A stretch of 64,000 nt of DNA from Lepus europaeus (GCF_033115175.1 NC_084827.1:123907701-123971700), one strand, 5' to 3'. Positions 33,740 to 46,175 are shown, counted from the first letter of the stretch. Notes: generated from the sequence alone by a model not told the origin. Program-made: numbers and translations.

Positions 33740-34446
33740 GTTCAGGACTGGAGATGACCTTTGGCGGAAGAGTACACCAAGTCTGCAGAAAGGGGCTTGC
33801 CAGGATGTAGGGGAGACACTTAAGGTCAGTATAGAGATGTTTATGATCATATGCTGAGACTGGAGGCTCCTTCAAAAGCCTTTTACCTTGTCATTTAGGT
33901 ACCAAACAAGTGTTCTTCACGTGATTGTGACTTCAGAAAGCTATAACCAGGAGGCAAATATATCAGCCACTCCAGTTCAGGAATATGTCCTAACCAAGAT
34001 TGCATGACTGAATGGAAAACAATAATCTTTGCTGTATGCAAAGAAAGAGATGACAGTGGCAACATTCTGTAATGAAAAATGGAGGACAGGGCAACCCCAA
34101 GCAAGTGCTTTACAGTATCCTCATCAGAAGGTCCCACTACTTGCGATCTGATTATTGGAAGAAGATCCAATTACCTTGCACCCAAGTAAGCCCCAGGAAT
34201 CAGACAACTGGACTTCAGATAATAAATAAATGAAAATAATGGCTAATTTTAAAAGATATTACTATTGGAGATAGAGAAGGAATGAAGTAACTAATGAAAT
34301 AGGAAAGACACTATATTTGTAGTTCTTTTCAGAGAAGTAGGTCTTTCTGATGAAACCTAGTTCATCAAGGGAAGATGAACGAATACACTTATTCAGGTTG
34401 AAGATTTAAATTCTTATGAGTACCTAAAGCTACAATAATGTTTTCC
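33740..34446. other. Unassigned sequence
   Basis: Unique-looking DNA, no recognised element or exon. Confidence 0.4.
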
Positions 34447-34448
34447 TT

Positions 34449-34740
34449 ATAAAAAATTTATTTATTTATTTATTTGAGAGGCAGAGAGACACAGAGAGAT
34501 GGAGACAAAAAAGAGAGAGATCTTTCATTTGCTGGTTCACTCCTCAGATGACTGCAACAGTTGGGGCTCCTGAAGCAAGGAGTCGGGAATTTCATCCTGG
34601 TCTCCCACATGGGAAGTAGGGACCCAAATACTTGTGCTATTATCTACTGTCTTCCCAGGTGCATTAGCAAGGAGCTGGATGAAATTGGAGTAGCCTGGAC
34701 TTGAACCAACACTCCAATATAGGATGCAGGCATCTTAGAC
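34449..34740 (-). mobile_element. CSINE, old copy
   Basis: (TTTA)n tail, 'tttgagaggcagagagacac', 'ggtgcattagcaaggagctg', and a head too decayed to delimit well. Confidence 0.82.
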
Positions 34741-34961
34741 TTCTGAGAAGAGAATGAGGAGGATGGAAATGATATTTGTCAAAAAAGGAAGCAGAAAGTA
34801 GCTCCTCCTGATTCACTTACCACACCTTTCTCAAAGTGAGGTCATGAGTCATGGGGGCTTCTTCCTACCACAAGTCCCAGCTACCCTCCAGAACCTACAG
34901 TGGGGAGTCCCTCAGGGTAGAATACAAGGATCTTTACTTTTTAAACTACATTTGGATGGGT

Positions 34962-35272
34962 TTGTATTTATTTGAAAGACAGAGTGACAGAGACAGACAG
35001 AGGGAGATCTCCCATGCGCTTGTTTATTCCCCAAATGTCCACAAACTTGGGACTGGACCAGGTCGGGGAAAGGAGCTCAGAACTCAATCCAGGTCTCCTA
35101 CATGGGTGGCAGGGACCCAAGTAGTCGGCCCATCACCTGCTGCCTTCTGGGGTGTGGATTAGCAGGAAATTTGTATTGGAAACAGAACTATAACTCAAAT
35201 TAGGCCATCTGATATGGGATACAAGTATTCCAATTGGCATCTTCAATGCAGTGCCAAATGCCTACCCCATTT
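34962..35272 (-). mobile_element. CSINE, old copy
   Basis: 'tgtatttatttgaaagacag', 'tttattccccaaatgtcc', 'gattagcaggaaatttgtat' and the decayed head 'gtgccaaatgcctacccc'. Confidence 0.8.
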
Positions 35273-35274
35273 TT

Positions 35275-35633
35275 CACAGTCTTCTCAGGTGTCAGTTCAT
35301 ACTCTAATACAAACAAACCGCTATCTACACCCTACAAGGATTGTTTTATATATTAGTTTAAAATTCTGATGTTAAAAGTGGTTAATTAACAGCATTTTTA
35401 ATATCACATAATTTGTTTAATGGAATGGACCTGTCTTTAAGTCATCATGACTCATACAGAAAATTAATTACTCATTGTGTGTTTCTGTCCACTATAGGTA
35501 ACTTTCCCAAATAGATGTGCTTGTGAACTAGCTTTTGAAGTCAATTAGCATATTGTTTAAATATTTCCCTTCTGTTTTCTACTATTAAAATATGTTACAA
35601 CCTGAGGAAAACCTATAAAAGCATCAAAATCAA
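35275..35633. other. Unassigned AT-rich spacer
   Basis: No element or exon recognised. Confidence 0.4.
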
Positions 35634-35642
35634 GATCATTGA

Positions 35643-35953
35643 GGGGGCCAGCGCCGTGGCTCACTTGGTTAATCCTCCTCCTGCAGCGCTGGCATCCCAT
35701 ATGGGCACTGGGTCCTAGTCCTGGTTGCTCCTCTTCCAGTCCAGCTCTCTGCTGTGGCCCGGGAGGACAGTGGAGGATGGCCCAGGTCCTTGGGCCCTGC
35801 ACCCATGTGAGAGACCAGGAGGAGGTACCTGGCTCCTGGCTTCGGATAGGCGCAGTGTCAGCTGTGACGGCCATTTGGGGGGTGAACCAACGGAAGGAAG
35901 ACCTTTCTCTCTGTCTCTCTCTCACTAACACCACTTGTCAAATAAAAAAAAAA
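35643..35953 (+). mobile_element. CSINE, 'GTGGCTCA' subtype
   Basis: 'gggggccagcgccgtggctc', 'agtccagctctctgctgtgg', 'accaacggaaggaagacctt', A-rich tail 'caaataaaaaaaaaa'. Exact 8-bp TSD atcattga at 35635-35642 and 35954-35961. Confidence 0.93.
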
Positions 35954-35961
35954 ATCATTGA

Positions 35962-36290
35962 AATGGGAAACTCGTAAAAATATGGAAAATTTGAATATGG
36001 TTTGCTTGCTATAATTATTCCAGAACCTCAGTTGCTTCCTTTCACTAGGTCAAATCATTGCCATAGTACTAGTAATATCTTACTCAATTCTATACAAAAC
36101 TTTGATTAAACAAGATTCAAAGACTTCCATGTAGGTAAATTAGTGCTTTAGAAAAGATCAACCTTAGGGAAGAAAAACAAAAAATATCTTTTATAGGCTC
36201 CTTACATTACTAATTACAAATGAAAACTAATGAATACTATTCATGTAGAGTCAGTTTTCTCAATATAAAAGGCCAATTTTCCTAATTCCA
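35962..36290. other. Unassigned AT-rich spacer
   Basis: No element or exon recognised. Confidence 0.4.
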
Positions 36291-36293
36291 TTG

Positions 36294-38095
36294 TTTAAAA
36301 CATTCTTTATTTATAAAAAGGGAACAAACTTCATGCATTTCATATACACAATTTTAAGAGCATAATGATACTTTCTATCCTACCCTCCCTCTCTCCCTTA
36401 CCTTCACCATCCCTCCTTTTTTTTATTTTTATTTTAATACTTTCAAATTTTCTTTATAAACTTAATCCTCCACTAAATGCTGAATAAACACAAATAGTAA
36501 GTAGAAAAATCACTATTCCTCAAGAACATAAACAAGGACTATAAACAATAATCAATCTCAAAATATCAATTTTACTCATATACGTTACTTTTTTGTACTC
36601 TGTATATTAGTTACCACAAATAAAGGAAAACATGATTATTTGTCGTCTGGGGACTGGCTTATTTTACTAAGCATAATGATTTCCAGTTGCATCATTTTGT
36701 TATGAAAGACACGATTTCATCCCTTTTTCTGCCTGAGTAGTATTCCATCATGTATATAAACCATAATTTCTTTATCCAGTCATCAGTTGATATATATCTG
36801 GGTTGATTCTATATCTTAGCTATTGTGAGTTAAGCTGCGGTAAACATAGGGATACAGATAACTCTTTCATATGCTAACTTCATTTCCTTTGGGTGGAATT
36901 GCCAGATCATATGATAGATCTATTTTCAAATTTCTGAGGACTCTCCATACTGTCTTCCATAATGGTTGTAGAAGCTACTCTTTCACCAACAGCACATTAG
37001 GGTTCCTGTTTCCTGACATCCTTGTCTGCTTTTGTTATTTACTTATTTTCATTTTTGGATGATAACCCTCTTTCTCTGAGTTATAAAGATTCTTCTATCA
37101 CATTTTAAATTCTCATAGATGCTTGTCATTAGGCCTATACCATATTGCTTCAACAATTAAAACTTCATATTAACATGAGATATATATGAAAAGACTTCCC
37201 TCTTCGTTCTACTTTTTAAAAATTGTTTGGACAATATTTTTGGACCATGATCCCCTCATATAGATAATCTATATGCTACAAGGAATTTTATTTGAATTAA
37301 ATTACACTAACAGATTAATACAGGGGACATTTGGCATTTTTCTAATTTTGAGTTTTTTAGCCATGGGCCATGGGAAATCCTCACATTTATTGCTTTCTCA
37401 ACCATTTGGTAATTTCTTTCACAGAGTTCTTAGACATCATTTTTGAAGCTTACCTCTATGTGTCTATGGTTTTGAGTGATATCTGTTTTCAACAAGATTT
37501 TATATTTGATTACTGGTAATACACAGAATTATCATTATGCGTTTATTTTTTGTGCTCAAGCATCCTGTATCCTTTTTATACTGTCTTATTTGCCTGCAGA
37601 TTTCCTCAGACTTCAGGTATATTTTACTACCTACAAATCAGAACCACTTTGCTTCCTCTGGCCCATCATTACGCTATTTTTAATTTTCTGATTTTAAAGT
37701 ACTCTCCAGATTTGTTCAAAAAATATTAAATAACAGTGCTGACAGCATGCATTCTTATTCTGACTTCAATCAAAATACTTCTAGATGTTTTACCCATAAA
37801 TATTTGTGAAAGATTTGGGTGGTTGCCCTTTATCAAGTTAAGATGGTTCTCTTCTATTTCTAGCTTGCAGTGAGTTTATATACAACAAATGTTAAAATAT
37901 TGCAATTTAACCCTTTAATTTGCTATTATGATGTACTGCTTTACTGGTTTTTCAGATGTTCATCCATCTTTGTACTCCAAATATAACACTTCTGGGTCAT
38001 CATGTATTTTTTTTAGCCCAGGTATATGTGATAAGTTAGTGATTTATCTAAGATTTTTCACAATGGTCACATTTCTATAACTTATTATTAGTCTA
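36294..38095 (-). mobile_element. Old L1, 3'UTR plus degraded ORF2 3' half
   Basis: Antisense old L1. The 3'UTR has 'catgcatttcatatacacaa' and a CCCTCC-rich tract. From 36600, ORF2 antisense landmarks follow: 'ggggactggcttattttact', 'gagtagtattccatcatgta', 'accataatttctttatccag', 'cttagctattgtgagttaag', 'tgggtggaattgccagatca'. Near 37827, 'cctttatcaagttaagatgg' and 'tatttctagcttgcagtgag' match the RT-region antisense, which lies further upstream in ORF2. Internal stretches are missing or unrecognisable. No usable frame remains. Confidence 0.78.
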
Positions 38096-38109
38096 CCCAC
38101 TCCTGTCTT

Positions 38110-38620
38110 TAGTGTAGTGCATTCACAACACAGCTGCCAGATTGATCCTTCTAAATCAAATCATGTTATTGAAACTGAAAACAAAGTTCTGCACAGAGCT
38201 CCCAAGACCCTAGATACGCTGCCCTCTGCAGCCACCTGAGGGGAAGAATGCATCTCCTCCCAAGCTTCTCACTCTCGACTCTCTTTGAACTGCCGGAGAA
38301 CACCCTCACCTCAGAACGTTGGCCTTTGCTGCTCCCTCTGCCTGGCACGCTTCCCTAGATACCAGCATGGTGCACTCTCTGATGTTTCTATGGTTCTGCT
38401 CCACTGTCGCTTCGTGCATGAAGCCTTCACTAGCCATTCTACAGAACAGTGCCCCTTCCTCTATCCTGAAGATACTCAACTTCCCTTATCTTTCTGCATA
38501 GCACTGGTCATCACATAACCTATTTTGTATTTACATTTATATGTTCATTTGTCTTTGATCTCTTGCGCATTAGACAACTAAAATGTATATTCTGTGAAGG
38601 AAAAGATTTCATGCTTGATT
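38110..38620 (+). mobile_element. L2 3' portion
   Basis: Sense L2 landmarks: 'cagctgccagattgatcctt', 'ggcctttgctgctccctctg' with 'cctggcacgcttcc', 'tgcatagcactggtcatcac' (tccatagcacttatcacc in L2) and 'gacaactaaaatgtatattc' (ctagaatgtaagctcc). Small open frames here are remnants of L2 or chance. Confidence 0.8.
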
Positions 38621-40415
38621 TTTCTTTTCCCCCCACTGTTTTTATCCCTATCCATAAACAAGGCTGGACCAAAAACACTGGAGATAACACCATGTTAGGT
38701 ATCTGCCTGTTGTTCATTCACATATTGTATGCATATTTTCCACCCACAATGTACCTAGTCATGCTCCAGTTTTTGCAGTGTCCACTTGCGGATTCTTGTT
38801 TCTGAGAGTGACTTGATCCCTTCCTGTGGGCAGGAGGCAAGCCACCCGGTCACTTCTCATGTCACGATGCAAAGGCTTCTGAACATCTTGTTCAGCTTAC
38901 GTAGTGCTTGCGGACTCGACTCAGCACCAGCATTTCAACTCCACTCACTCACTACAAGGAGTCTCCTTAACTATGTTCCATTGTTTGCACTCAGGTGTGA
39001 GACCAGTAATGTTCCCCAGCCCTGCCTCATATCCCATCTAGTGCTTTTGTTTTGCTTTGTTTTGTTAACACCTTGCCACTCACTCTGATTTTACAGTGCC
39101 TCTTCATTTCTGGCTTGTGGGGATTACTGTATTGGGCTCATTTCAGTCTTGGTTTGGGCGTTTACTCAAAGCATGTGTTAACTTTTTGCCAGCATGACCA
39201 CATGTTGGTTACAAGAAACACTGGCTTCTGTTTTAGCTAAAATTTTATCATGGCAACTGAAGTTTTCTTAAGTTTCTCAGAAGCTCTGCTTCTAAGTAGA
39301 CACTACAAGTGGTAAATAATTGTCTAGATTCATTTCTATGGCAATATGCCCTTAGGACTCTGGTGCAAAAAAAGTTGAAATTCTGCTTCTTTCTATATTG
39401 ATTTTTCACCTCGTTATTATTACAAATATGCTTTTAAGTGTCCCATTTCTAAACCTTCTGTAACTATGTTGTGAAACATTGATATTTCACAGCCCTACAA
39501 ATATCAATTATTATTCCAAAGTTTCCAAAGAATGCCATATTCAGTGTATCCTGCTGGAGTTGCAGGCATGGGTTATGTTACTGAATCTCAAGGTACCCAT
39601 AAAACACACTTGAAAAAGCTCTCACCCTAAAGATATCCTGCTGTACCACCTGTTAATAGGAGCAAAGATAAAAATGCGCAGAGGAGGCTATCATGAACAA
39701 GAGAGCCTGAGATCACAGGACGGTTGCATGTGTAATTGGACGACTTCACGAAGCTCAATAGAAACTGGGTAGAGGGATTGTCGTCCTGTCTTTGCCATGC
39801 CAGTCCTGCATTTCCACAGTGTAAAACCCTTTTCTATTCAGCCTACATCTCCCAGTGTCATTGAACAATTTAATGAATGCATTCAACTTCGGTTAGATTA
39901 ATTCAGCCAACCTTCGTTGAAAGGCCTCCCTCCTAATTTTTTCTTCTCTTTTCTTTCTTATTCCAGTAGGTTTTAAAAATGACTCTATACCAAGAATATT
40001 AATTATGAGAGGGAAATATTCAGATTTTTTTCTAAGCAGCACACTAATTGCTTTTGAGGCAATACTAAAACTAGCATGTTTAAATTTGACATCACTCACA
40101 AGGCTTATGTTGACACAATGCAAAACTAATCAATTAACTAAATGTGTTCTCACCTAAAACTGAGTCCTTTTAATGAATAAACCAGTTAAAATTGTCTTTG
40201 TCATTCTATGTAGGCAAAAAACTGATAACTGACTGTTAGCCTAACAGAAAGATTATCTGCATTATTTTTTATGATTCCTAAGAAAGTTACTTCAATATTC
40301 TCTTAATTTCAGGAATAAAATCATCATTGATATATCTATCATTCCTGACAACATATAGCTATCATTTAGTCATTCCAAACAAAAATAATGTATTTGGGCA
40401 ATCAAGTTTAGAAAC
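38621..40415. other. Unassigned sequence
   Basis: About 1.8 kb with no clear transposon. Modest open frames at 38786-39088 and 39052-39240 (plus) are Leu/Ser/Cys-rich without domains. Confidence 0.4.
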
Positions 40416-40425
40416 AGGTAGAACT

Positions 40426-40761
40426 GGGACCAGTGCTGTGGTGTAGCGAGTAAAGCTGCCGCCTACAGTGCCGGCATGCCATATGGGCACTGGTTCAAGT
40501 CTCAGCTGCTCCACTTCCGATCTAGCTCTCTGATATGGCCTGGAAAAGCAGTAGAAGATGGCCCAAGGCCTACACTCACATGGGAAACCCAAAAGAAGCT
40601 CCTGGCTCCTGGCTTTGGATTGGCACAGCTCCAGCCGTTGCAGCCAATTGGAGACTGAGCCAGCAGATGGAAGATCTCTCTCTCTTTCTCTCTCTCTCTC
40701 TCTGCCTCTCCTTCTCTCTGTGTGTAACTCTGACTTTCAAATAAATAAATATTAAAAAAAA
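40426..40761 (+). mobile_element. CSINE
   Basis: 'gggaccagtgctgtggtgta' head, CT tract 40673-40712, tail 'aaataaataaatattaaaaa'. TSD aggtagaa(c/t) at 40417-40425 and about 40762-40770. Confidence 0.93.
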
Positions 40762-40775
40762 AGGTAGAATCAAGT

Positions 40776-40950
40776 ACTAGTTTAAAGTCTAAACTCCAGA
40801 GTTAGGCCTCCTGAGTTCAATCCACCCACTTGCTGTGAGACTGAGGTTGCTTGCTCTGTAAAAATTTCCTTTTAATTACAATAGTATAAGGTTGCTTTAG
40901 ATGAAATAATTATAATTATATATAAAATACAGTAAGCATAGCCTGGAACA
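40776..40950 (+). mobile_element. MIR
   Basis: 'gtctaaactccagagttagg' and 'cctgagttcaatccaccc' match the MIR tRNA-like part (gactctggagtcagac…gggttcaaatcc). They are followed by 'cacttgctgtgagactgagg' and 'agcatagcctggaacatac' (agtgcctggcacat). Confidence 0.75.
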
Positions 40951-40954
40951 TACG

Positions 40955-43135
40955 AATAAGAGGGAATTTCAAAAATCCTGTACCCAAAACTGCAAAATAC
41001 ATGTTCTAAAAATTGCAAACTACACACCAAGAAAGAACATGTGAAGTCTATTAAAAAAAACTCAGTAATTTCTAAAAGACTGAAATTTTAGAATATATTC
41101 CAAATTAAATTGGAAATAAATAACAACAATAAATTTAGAAATTCCCAAATTCCCGGAAACTAAACAAAATACTTTAAATATTATGGAAAGCAAAGAAGAT
41201 ATCACAAGGGAAATTTAAAAATATTTCTAGATAAATATTAATAAAGGTATTCTGTATGAAAATTTATGGGCTATAGCTCACACAGGGCTTAAATGAAATT
41301 TATTGTTTTAAATGATCATAACAGGAGAAGGTCTTAATGATTTAAATTTCTATTTAAAAAGCTATAAAATAAAGGAGAAACTTAACCCAAAGTTGATAGA
41401 AAGAACTAGGAGTGTGCCCTGTGGTACACCTGGTAAAGTCACCGCTGGGGACATCCACAGCACATACCATGGTGGAGTGCCTGGGATCTAGTTCTGGCTA
41501 CACTGCTTCTGAGGCAGGAGGCTGCTGCTGCCCATCCTGGGAGGCAGAGATGAGTCTCAAGTACTTGAGCCATACCATCCACACGGGAGATCTGAGTTAA
41601 GTTCAGGACTCCTGGCTTAACAAGTTCATGGACCAGTAATGCTAAAGAGTGTGTTCTCCACAAACTGATCTGTAGTAACCCAGTGCAAACCAAAAAAAAT
41701 TCCAAATTGACAAGCTGATTCTAAGATGTATGTGAAAATACAAAAGGATCCAGAATTACCAAAACAATTTTTAAAAAAGAACTAAGGTGGAGAATTTACA
41801 ACACCTGATGCTGAGAATTAGTACAAAATTTCAGCAGTCAAGAAAGTTATATTGATATAAAAATAGATATATAAATCAAAAGGACAGAACAGAGACTTTT
41901 GTAATAGAACCACACATATTGCCAACTGATTTCAGTAGAATGCCAAATCAGTTCAATCAGGGAAAGGAAACTTTCCAACAAGTAATGCTGTAATAATGGG
42001 ACAGCCATGAGAAAAAAGAAAAATATCTGTATACACAAAAGCTAATTTTAAGTTTGTTGGAAATCAAAATATAAAATGATAAAGTTTTTGGAACAAGCAG
42101 TTGGACACATTTTTTACAACTCTAAATAGGCAATTGTTCCTTATGCAAAATATAAAAAAAAGTCTAAAAGAAAAGTTGATAAAATTGACGTCATCAAAAT
42201 TTAAATCTTCTGTATTTTGAAAGACACTCTTAAGAAAATAAAAATCAAGGCACAGAATAGGAAAAAACATTCACAGTGTGTATATTTGATAAAAGATATT
42301 CAGAGTATATAAAGAACTCCAAAACTGCATTATAAGAAGAGAACTTACTTATTAAATGGGCCAAAAGTTTCAATAGATGTGAATAAGCAACAAGCACATG
42401 AGAACATTTTATCAATAGTCAACAAGAAAATCACAGGAGGTTCTGCTACACATCCACTCGAACAACTAAAATTTAGAACCTGAGGATAAGAAGTCAGGAT
42501 GCAAATCACTTAGAATTATCAGACACTGCTGATGAGAGTGTAGAATGGTAAACCATTTTGGAAAACAGTTTGGCACTTTGTATAAAGCTAAACATATACT
42601 TTCCAAAAAGAAAAAAAAAATTCTTTTCTGTTTTCCTAAGAAAAACAGAAATATGTCTCCAAAAAAAGACTTATACACTGGTATTTACAGCAATTTTATT
42701 TGAACAGGCAAAACTAGCAAGAATCCAAATGTCTGTCGACAGATGAATGAATAAAGAGATTGTGGCATATTCATACAATAGATTAATCTCTAATGAAAGG
42801 CTCAAATTACTGAGACATGCAACAAGGAGGATGAACCTCACAAAGAGGCCTAACACAAAAGACTGCGCGCTGTTTGAGTTCATTTGTATGAATTCAGAAA
42901 ACCAGCCAAACTAAACAGCTAGAAATCAGAACTATGATTGGAAAGGAAAGGCAAAGGGTTTTGACTGACTGTAAAGTGTACCACTGAAGTTCCTAGATGA
43001 TGGATGCATTCTATATCTTGAATGGGCTGGTTATACCCATTTGAAAATACATATACTTTTGAAAACCCTTTGAACTGTATGCATAAAATGTGTGTATTTT
43101 ACTTCATATAAAACAATTTTCAACACAGCTGATTT
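40955..43135 (+). mobile_element. Ancient L1M, ORF2 3' half plus 3'UTR
   Basis: Sense old-L1 landmarks in order: 'ttaaattggaaataaataac', 'gatatcacaagggaaattta', 'caaattgacaagctgattct' with 'caggatccagaattacca'-like text (caaaaggatccagaatta), 'gcagtcaagaaagttatat', 'ggaaaaaacattcacagtgt', 'gtatataaagaactccaaaa', 'ttttggaaaacagtttggca', 'agacttatacactggtattt', 'agatgaatgaataaagagat', 'tttgtatgaattcagaaaac', and the 3'UTR 'tctatatcttgaatgggctg', 'ctttgaactgtatgcataaa'. A SINE interrupts it at 41405. Frame is lost. Confidence 0.8.
41405..41640 (+). mobile_element. CSINE, strongly diverged, inside L1M
   Basis: 'gtgtgccctgtggtacacct', 'gtctcaagtacttgagccat' and 'acacgggagatctgagttaa' keep the SINE order, but head and tail are poorly preserved. 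This is one of the oldest CSINE-like copies here. Confidence 0.6.
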
Positions 43136-43294
43136 TAAGAACAAATTGAAGTTTCTGAATGAGAAAAATGATGGTTGAAAACTCTTCTGTCTCAAGAGCA
43201 GAAACATGAATGAGAAAGGGGATGCTTGACGGGTGCAGCCACTTTATCTAAGAAGACTATTCATCGAGTTTCGTGTTCCTGGTGGGCGCCATTA

Positions 43295-43615
43295 TGAATT
43301 GAAGACATGACAGTTTGTCAACCTGAGCTAGCAGTTTACAAAAATAAGCAATTCTTAGTTTATAGGCAATTAGCAATTAGGCATAAAGTATAATTGTTAT
43401 TGCTATAGTTGTAGTCAAGTGAAACTGTGGTATGATTAGACTAATTGAAAAGTATAAAAAAAAAAAAAAACCTGTTCTGTAAACTCTATTTAAAGATCAA
43501 ACTCCATATGGAAGAGATATTAGCAAGAATAAGCTGAAACAACAAAAAGAATTCTACCTATCTTGGAGGTTCCTTACCACTGACAAGCTACTATAATGAT
43601 TGCGGCTTCCCAAAA
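43295..43615 (+). mobile_element. Possible LTR fragment, family unknown
   Basis: AT-rich block ('gcaattagcaattaggcata'), 'aagtataaaaaaaa' (TATA-like, 43453), 'gttctgtaaactctatttaa', then 'ggaggttccttaccactgac' and 'gattgcggcttcccaaaact' ending in aca. The arrangement resembles the U3-R-U5 layout of some class II LTRs. There is no clear AATAAA, no paired LTR and no TSD, so the call is tentative. Confidence 0.3.
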
Positions 43616-43745
43616 CTACAGGTATCTCAGTCACAAAGGAGATGTGTGTCGCTCAGATCCTGGCTCGCCTCAGGGCAATGTTGAGTGATTGGCACTGGAA
43701 GCCAGTGTTGCATCCAGAACTGGGTGTCTGGGGCGTTTACTTAGG

Positions 43746-43771
43746 CTTTTTTTTTTTTTTTTTTTTTTTTT
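43746..43771. repeat. Poly-T tract
   Basis: An uninterrupted run of about 25 T, perhaps the A-tail of a minus-strand insertion whose body I do not recognise downstream. Confidence 0.85.
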
Positions 43772-43988
43772 GCGGACTTCTCTTAGAGCCACTGTTCTTG
43801 TTTAGACTCTGATGATGTTAAAAAAACATGGTATCCTAAATTAGGCTGTATTCCATATGATATCAGAATTGTCTGTCTAAAAACACAAATATGAGCATAG
43901 TAAATTTAGCTAACTGCCCGCTGCATCCAGGAGAGGCCGAAATTCTTTGGCATAGTGTGTGTGGCTCTGTATCACTATGGCCCTAGCC
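43772..43988. other. Unassigned sequence
   Basis: Short unique-looking stretch. Confidence 0.4.
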
Positions 43989-43989
43989 A

Positions 43990-44320
43990 GTATTTCTATT
44001 TTTATCTTCCACCGTACCCTTTCCAGCCAATTCTCTAGCCACTCTGGATTCCTTACCATTTGCTAGATATGCCACATTCATTCATAAATCACTTACTATT
44101 CCCAAAACTCCTCACATGATTAGAACGTCATCTACCCAGATCAAGAACAAAAGTCACCTCCTTTGTGCAAATTTTCTGAACCCCCCAAGTAGAGTAGCTC
44201 CCCCTCCCATTGCTACTCACTTTTTGCATTATCTTTATCTTCAAAGAATGATATACCTGAAAGCTTTGGTTATTAATGAGAAGACAGACCAGTAGGCTCA
44301 TGTTTTAAATGTCTATCAAA
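43990..44320 (+). mobile_element. L2 fragment
   Basis: 'ccagccaattctctagccac', 'cacctcctttgtgcaaattt', 'ctccccctcccattgctact', 'ttgcattatctttatcttca' and 'gagaagacagaccagtaggc' follow the L2 3' order. Individually weak, jointly suggestive. Confidence 0.5.
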
Positions 44321-44329
44321 TTAAAAGGG

Positions 44330-44865
44330 TGAGTAAAAGAAACTTAAGAACATATGAAATGTCAAACTGTTTAATGCCGATGGCAGTTGATGGACATTTA
44401 AAGCATAAAGTTGATTCCCTGGTATGATCAAAACAGAGGTGAGACTGAACAATTTAAGCAAATCTGGACATTGGTTTGAAAGCAGAGAACAGTGCTTTGC
44501 ATGCCTATCTATGTATATCTGTATCTACATCTATACGTATATCTTTCCAGTCAGAGCAAAGAAAATAATACAGAGTTATAATACTTCTCTGGATTCCCTG
44601 CTGTGTCAAAGCATCTTCAAACCTGAGGCAAGCTGCACCCAGAACACAGAACACCGTGTTTCTTTCCCCACAGCCTGACGCTGTTTCAGTTCTTACTTGG
44701 GAGTGCATCCAGCGCCCGGAGCACAAGGATGTTCTGTACATGATTTAAAATAAAACCCTTTTATTATAAAGCTGGAAAAATGGCTGGAGGAGGGAAACCT
44801 ATCCTACTCATCAGCAAGTCTATCAATGCATAAAAAACTGCATTGTGCTGTACCTAGTAATTATT
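44330..44865. other. Unassigned sequence
   Basis: Includes a short (TATC/TATA)-like low-complexity patch near 44510-44545. No element or exon recognised. Confidence 0.4.
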
Positions 44866-44869
44866 ATTA

Positions 44870-44992
44870 AGTCCTTGTATAGAATTGTATATTTACGAAG
44901 TGCTTTGTAGTCCTTTATATTATTATTCCTCACAGCAGCTTTATGAGGGAGGTTGGTATTGTTAAGTCTATTTTACCCCTCCTCAGGAGGTC
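44870..44992 (-). mobile_element. MIR (antisense)
   Basis: 'gaagtgctttgtagtccttt', 'tattattcctcacagcagct', 'ttatgagggaggttggtatt' and 'ctattttacccctcctcagg' match the reverse complement of MIR (…cctcacaacaaccctatgagg…ttacagatgagg). Confidence 0.65.
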
Positions 44993-45464
44993 CCTCTTTC
45001 AAGTGCTTTGAAATAAACCTTGAAGAATCAAAACCCTTCAGAGTGTCTGGAAGAACAAGGTGGAAAAAACCCCGTGGTGAAAGTTGGTGTTAAAAAAGAA
45101 ATGCCAAAGGGAGGCTGTGTGATGGAGAAAGAGCTCAGAGACCAAAGAGGAGCTAGAAATTGCATCAATTTGAGTTGGAAATAACGGGCAGCCTGCATAT
45201 AGTGAGATGCACGAATTAGGCTGGACCTGGAGCCTGTTTTCTTGGCTGCTCCGCAGAACTTGGTCTCAGGTATTGATAAGCTGTCAACAAGCCAGATAAT
45301 TTTGTATGGCATCCAGATGAGGTTAGGAAATGCCTTTCATGCTCATTGCTTATGTTTTATATCAATGGACTGAGGAAATGGCTCTGTCCTGTGCCCTAGC
45401 GTTAACTGATCAGCAAGCAGGAGGACATTTTTTAAACTTTTGCATAGCCTTGGAAGATAAGCCT
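44993..45464. other. Unassigned sequence
   Basis: No recognisable element or exon. A 94-codon minus frame (45028-45312) has no domain. Confidence 0.4.
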
Positions 45465-45474
45465 TGCATTTTCT

Positions 45475-45799
45475 TTCTTTTTTTTTTTTTTTTTTTGGAC
45501 AGATAGAGTTATAGACAATGAGAGAGAGAGACACAGAGAAAGGTCTTCCTTCCATTGGTTCACTCCCCAAATGGCCGATATGGCCAGCGCTGTGCCGATC
45601 CAAAGCCAGGAGCCAGGTGCTTCTTCCTGGCCTCCCATGTGGGTGCAGGGCCCAAGCACTTGGGCCATCCTCCACTGCCCTCCCGGGCCACAGCAGAGAG
45701 CTGGACTGGAAGAGAAGCAACCAGGACAGAATCTGGTGCCCATATGGGATGCCGGCACTGCAGGCAGAGGATTAACCAAGTGAGCCAGGGTGCTGGCCC
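45475..45799 (-). mobile_element. CSINE, 'GTGGCTCA' subtype
   Basis: T-run, 'tttggacagatagagttata', 'actgccctcccgggccacag', head 'gtgagccagggtgctggcc'. TSD tgcattttct at 45465-45474 and 45800-45809, exact. Confidence 0.94.
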
Positions 45800-46054
45800 T
45801 GCATTTTCTCATTTTAAAAGTAATTCATTTTTGTATGAAAAGCTTGAAGAATGAGTTAAGAGTTCAAAAAGTTTAAGAGTTTCAGTCATTCTCCCAATAC
45901 TCAAGAAAATCACTATTAAAATTTTCATAGTTCCTTCACATCTTTGTCTAAACATATTTAACGTTATTCTGTTTATATGAAGGCATTTCTAAATGGCTGG
46001 GGAAAATGGAATTAAGAGATAATCTTATATTGTGCAAAAAATTGAAATTCATGT

Positions 46055-46175
46055 ATATGAGGGTTCTTCAAAATGTTCATGGAAAATTTATATTATGCAA
46101 GCACTATGCATAGACTTCAACAATTTTCTCCCACCAAAATTTCACTTTGTACAAGTTTTAAAAATACCCTCATAT
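46055..46175. mobile_element. Small mariner-like MITE with imperfect terminal inverted repeats
   Basis: About 121 bp bounded by TA and inverted termini: left 'tatgagggttcttcaaaatg', right end reverse complement 'tatgagggtatttttaaaac'. Interior 'gttcatggaaaatttatatt', 'atgcatagacttcaa' and 'caccaaaatttcactttgta' is typical of non-autonomous mariner-type elements. It has no coding capacity and would need a transposase in trans. Confidence 0.65.
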
